The notes beneath the pieces were generated by a model, which ran no database searches, had not been told where the DNA came from, and was given only the letters and a program-made list of their open reading frames with translations. From Lunularia cruciata (Eukaryota > Streptophyta > Marchantiopsida > Lunulariales > Lunulariaceae): DNA of 64,000 nucleotides. The position numbers were made by a program, and so were the translations under genes. The stretch is taken from positions 29,526,333-29,590,332 of the forward strand of contig OX419756.1 of assembly GCA_948567375.1 (NCBI GenBank), written 5' to 3'. Shown in pieces: positions 59,814 through 64,000 of the stretch (its first letter is position 1; each line of letters begins with the position of its first letter).

Positions 59814-61573
59814 AAACAAAGCTAGGTTCCGCATTTATTGTAGATCACACCAACTATGAAACTCCTAGATGAAATCATCCAATTCAATGGTACCCACTGT
59901 ACCAAAGTAATGCTTGGGGCTTTTTGAGGCCTCATAAATCTCATCCATGTCCCACAATAATGGTGTGGACACACCAAGTGTACTCTCAATTGAATCAACT
60001 CCTATATCAAACTCCAATGCATAGTCAATCTCTTCTCCTTTTAGGACTTGAGATAGAAGTTGATACCAAATGTGATTTCAAGTAAACTCACTAGGAATTG
60101 TAGTGATATCTCCTTTAGAATCCCCATAAAACTCTATCATGACAAAGTAATCGTAAACTACAAATTGCAACCAAAACTACCGCAAGTACTCCACCAAGTG
60201 TTAATACCAAAGGAACACCACCCATTAATATAGCTCTAACTACAAAAACTACACTAGAGGAAAGGTCTATATGTAACGTGCCATCAGAATATGCACTCTC
60301 ATGGTCGATAGGTCATCACTTCCTACCTCATCAAAGAGAATCAGAGATAGTTTGATTGATCATCACTCTAGCTTCACTACCAAGATCATACTAGAGCACC
60401 AATGCTCTAAAGTCAAGGCATGTCACACAAACATAATAGTAGAAGTAGAGAATGGAAGGGGTCCAATCACAAAAAATCTAAACAAAAACCTTTCATCTCA
60501 TAAATCAACACCGGGTTGACTTTGCCACCGTTTGACATTTGACATAATAGAAGTTATCTACTTCCTAAGCTATCAAGATCACCAAGAATGGGATCAAACT
60601 ATCTCTCTTAGCCAAAACTACATGTGTAAAGATATTAGTAATATAGTCACCATGACAACAAGTGAAGGTGGATCAGTTGGCTAGGGCATCTGTCTAGGAA
60701 CTAGAGATCTATGGTTCAAACCCTACTGCACACAATCTAGCAAGGTGGGCAGATTTTGCCAAATTGAAAAGACAGGGATCTTCAAATCTCTAATTCATGG
60801 AAATAGATTTCCAAATCCGCCTTCAATTTTGCTCTTTGAGCTCAATTTGCACCAAATTGGTCTTGGTTTCACCTCTTGAATGCAAAACAATCACCATTGC
60901 TTGAAATTGAATCTCTTATAAGGCAAATTTGGCCCACGCTTTTGCACATTGTCTGCTTCATTGCCAAATCTACATCAATTCAAAAGAGCTTTTGCACACA
61001 ATCACTCTCAAGTAAAATTTGAACCACAATCAAGCTACCAATGATCAACAAGGGTTGAGATATCACCAACATCCTTAGTTCATGCACACAATTTCTCCTT
61101 GACCTCACTTCTCTGATGTAATCAGTTTGTTCATAACTCAAATCACACTAAATCAGATTAGTACTTGATCTATCCCTCAACAATTTGCCAACAATTGGGT
61201 AATGATTACAGTCAAGCCACACCCACTCTAGCTAAGAGACTCCAAATGATGCTCTCCAACCTTTGTCCATCATTGCCAAGAACTCAAAGGCTCAACATCA
61301 AAGAAGCAAGCTCTTTAGAGCTACACTTTGAAAGTATACCCCTTGATCTAAACCTAAGTATCCAACCCTAACGATCCCATTGACAACACATCCGACGGTG
61401 TGAACGATGCAAGTGAAGGTGGACCCCATCATGTAGTCAGTATCCCAAATATGAAATTTGACCGTCAACTAGTAGTCTATGAATAACTACTAAAATACCT
61501 CTAACTGCCAACACTATTATTCCAAAGTCTGAGCAATCTAGATGCATTACTACAAATGGCGTGACAATATAGA
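59814..61573 (-). mobile_element. Family-A gypsy 5' part (leader and gag start)
   Basis: Collinear with 19,075-20,345 on the same strand and extending further, through the 450-bp stretch also found at 242-690. It contains the beginning of gag (about 60,150-59,814) and a long leader. A SINE-like insert lies at about 60,625-60,755. It is decayed. The AT-rich segment 61,574-63,156 separates it from a family-A 3' end in the same orientation. Confidence 0.65.
60625..60755 (+). mobile_element. tRNA-related SINE-like insert
   Basis: About 130 bp absent from the matching place in the other family-A leader (near 19,910). It carries an A-box-like TGGATCAGTTGG (60,669-60,680; 11 of 12 to the consensus) and a B-box GGTTCAAACCC (60,713-60,723) at tRNA-like spacing of 44 bp. 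No proper tRNA fold is apparent, so it is a tRNA-derived SINE or tRNA relic rather than a working tRNA gene. Confidence 0.5.
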
Positions 61574-63156
61574 TTATTGAATTGATAAGGTGAGAATTGA
61601 TATATAGTGGTTAGTATAATTTCAATCTACTTGGAATTCAATTCAAATTTTCTTCAAATGTTAAGATGGATCATTGAATGTGTTGGATACGATTATGGAT
61701 ATAATTTATACATACTACTACTTATGAGATACAAAGAGCAACCATAACCTAATCAAAAAATTTTTTATTGTTATTTGTTATTTATTATTAAGGTTATGTG
61801 TTACATAGTGGTTTTTTGAAGTTGGTACCTTAGTAAAAATTAATATGTTTGTCATAAGAGGCCAAAACATGTAAAGAATTTGGGTTTTGAAAAAGTAACA
61901 AATTAGAGAAAGAAAAATTGGAAAAGAGAGCTATAACATAATTGAAGTCCAATGGATTATTGGTGAAATAAGTAAAAATACTTAAAGGTTCTTATTCTTA
62001 TATATGTTGTAAAATACATTCAAATAATAATGATAATCTATGAGATCCATTATAAGTTTAAAAATTTATAATCTTTAACATAGTTACATTCTAACTCTTA
62101 GAAATATATATTAAAATTTTTTAAATATCATATTACCAGGATCATGTTGAAATTAATTTAAAAGTATTTATGAAATATAAAATTACACATGAGATTAAAA
62201 TAAAATTATAAAGTAAATAGTTTTTTATTCTATATTTATGCATTTTGAAAAAATATGAAAAATATTAGTCTATAAATTATACATTAAAAAACTCAAAATT
62301 TTAAGCAAATAAAGTAGATGGTTATTTAATGATCATGCATATTCAAATTGAAAGATATGTTGATAAAATAGACTTGAAAAAAACCACTAATACAAACCAA
62401 AACCTAATTCATAATTCAAGAAATTTTCTTTATCTTTGTACCTTTTTTCATTTTGGCTAAATTAAAATTCTAAAAAAGCAATTCTTGTTGAAACAAGTAA
62501 AATTATGGCCACAAGTTTCCAACTATATAGTAATTTTCTGGTCTAATTATACTTATATCTGTAAAATTAAGGATAAATTAGATATAATTAAATCTCTAAA
62601 TTAAGATGATTCAAATTTATATAATTCAAGAAATTAAAATTCAAGATTCATTCAAAATTCAAATTCAAGAAATGCTTATATAACTTTTAGAATTCCATCT
62701 AGCTTTCCATTCTCATTGATGATTACAAAAAATAAAAATAAACATACATCCATATCCAATGGTCATAGATATCAAATATCATAAAAATTGGTGTATTATA
62801 ATATAGATATTAATATTCATAATCTCTTGAACCAAATAAAGTTTAATGTCTTTTTTATAATAATTCTACATTTAGATTAAGGTGCTTATCTAGATCCTCA
62901 TTTTCTCTTTATCATCTACTATTTCATATTCATGTGAGAATATAGGTGCTTGGCTTGTATCAATATGGTCAAAATGAAAGCAAAATTCATACTTTTAGAT
63001 AAAAAATGTAAAATATTTGTCTATTATTCAACTGGTTCTTTTAAACAAAATCCTTGCCCTTTAGTGCATCTACTTGCTAAACAACAAACAATAGAATCTT
63101 AACTCTCTCTTATTCAACTTCTTCGCTCCAAGACAAGACCTTAAGAACTTAGCAAT
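61574..63156. other. AT-rich segment without recognisable features
   Basis: About 1.6 kb of strongly AT-rich sequence lying between family-A leader sequence and the family-A LTR edge. No coding signal, terminal repeat or known element is visible. Confidence 0.5.
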
Positions 63157-64000
63157 TGTTGTGCATATATACATTGTTACACAATATACATTGCTACACA
63201 ACATACATCATTATCAATATCACACCCTATAAAAGCACAACTCACACATAAGTCATACATGGACTCTAAAGCGCCATAATCACCCCTAGTTGGCGGTTAG
63301 GTCCTTCTAACTCCAAATAGCCATTGACTCCAAGTATATGGTACACCTTATGGTGGGCAAAAGATGAAGAGGCCGCACGCTATCAAGCCCCATCATTAGT
63401 CGCCTATTTGCAATCTATACCATATAAAGGATGAACTAGCAATAAGTCAAGTACATCTAAGACAGAACCACTGTCCTTGAGAAACCACCATGAGTGGAGG
63501 AGTCAAACATGCCATATGCCATCCTCTCAAACAACTATCACACACTAACATAATAGTAGCTCCACCAGAAGAGCTGCATAACATACACCTCAAGCTTACC
63601 TATACAAGTACTAAACTTGGGTCCATAATACCATCAACATTTGAGAGGGGGCATGGTGCACAATTATGCACATGATCCTTCCAAACAACACCATCATGTC
63701 CTTCCAACACAAGAACTCTAGATGGCAAAACCTCACGCACTGTCAAGATAGTGCAGCCCAAAGAACATTGTGTTGTTGTTGTTGTCTATTGTAGATATAC
63801 ATAGTCACCTGAATTAGACGGATTTAGGGTCTATAACCTCCTCCTTGAATGGTAGCATAGCGTAATATATCCCTATGTTGAGCAATTGCCAAGTTCTCAA
63901 AGGCCATGAGCATCATTCTCCTAAAAATCTCTGCGAGTTGAGAACATGCACTTACCCATACGTCTGGATCATCCAAGTCCACAACTATAGTAGCATCTCA
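63157..64000 (-). mobile_element. Family-A gypsy 3' end (LTR, PHD-like module, integrase tail)
   Basis: Minus strand: LTR block about 63,157-63,279, polypurine tract, PHD-like module about 63,625-63,478, and integrase C-terminal region up to the window edge at 64,000. It is the direct counterpart of 20,820-21,623 in inverted orientation. It continues beyond the window; the visible part is decayed. Confidence 0.75.

Noticed and set aside
60667-60735. Functional tRNA gene
   Set aside because: A and B boxes are present but no standard anticodon arm or acceptor stem forms, and the segment is an insertion relative to another copy.

Overview
The window looks like nuclear DNA of a land plant. The evidence is Ty3/gypsy chromoviruses with initiator-Met-tRNA-type primer sites, a PHD-tailed gypsy family, a green-lineage LINE fragment, and one spliced gene of the plant Tweety-like membrane protein family. 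Short introns and the retroelement types make a non-seed plant (bryophyte, lycophyte or fern) my best guess, but the species cannot be fixed from sequence alone. There is no sign of bacterial operons, organelle genes or CRISPR.

Layout. 1-136: LINE endonuclease-domain fragment (-). 137-5,788: family-A gypsy (PHD-tailed integrase, about 105-bp LTRs), minus. 5,789-11,751: family-B chromovirus, minus. 11,752-17,094: family-C chromovirus, minus, whose 5' LTR is split by a purine-rich, tandem-repeat-rich insert (14,002-16,845). 17,107-17,798: family-D solo LTR. 17,803-21,623: two family-A pieces joined head to head (gag on -, integrase/PHD/LTR on +). 22,021-22,850: LINE 3' end (+). 23,176-29,450: the only convincing host gene, on the minus strand, with 10 or 11 coding exons. 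29,451-31,300: its upstream region. 31,300-44,482: AT-rich block of badly decayed retroelement relics with hairpins. 44,483-44,620: family-A LTR tail. 44,621-59,787: family-C element carrying a stack of nested insertions (a family-B solo LTR; element H, which itself carries a family-C element E with both LTRs). 59,814-61,573: family-A 5' region with a SINE-like insert. 61,574-63,156: AT-rich. 63,157-64,000: family-A 3' end, continuing past the window.

The elements do not form a pathway. They are layered fossils, and the exact target-site duplications give an order: family-C element F first, then H into F, then E into H; the solo LTR entered F's LTR separately. The most notable points are a PHD-finger-like module at the end of the family-A integrase; perfect heat-shock-element arrays in the family-C LTRs; element H, which has clean TG...CA ends and a perfect 5-bp duplication but lysine/glutamate-rich coiled-coil reading frames and no recognisable pol; and the intact-looking spliced Tweety-like gene, which has a possible alternative last exon.
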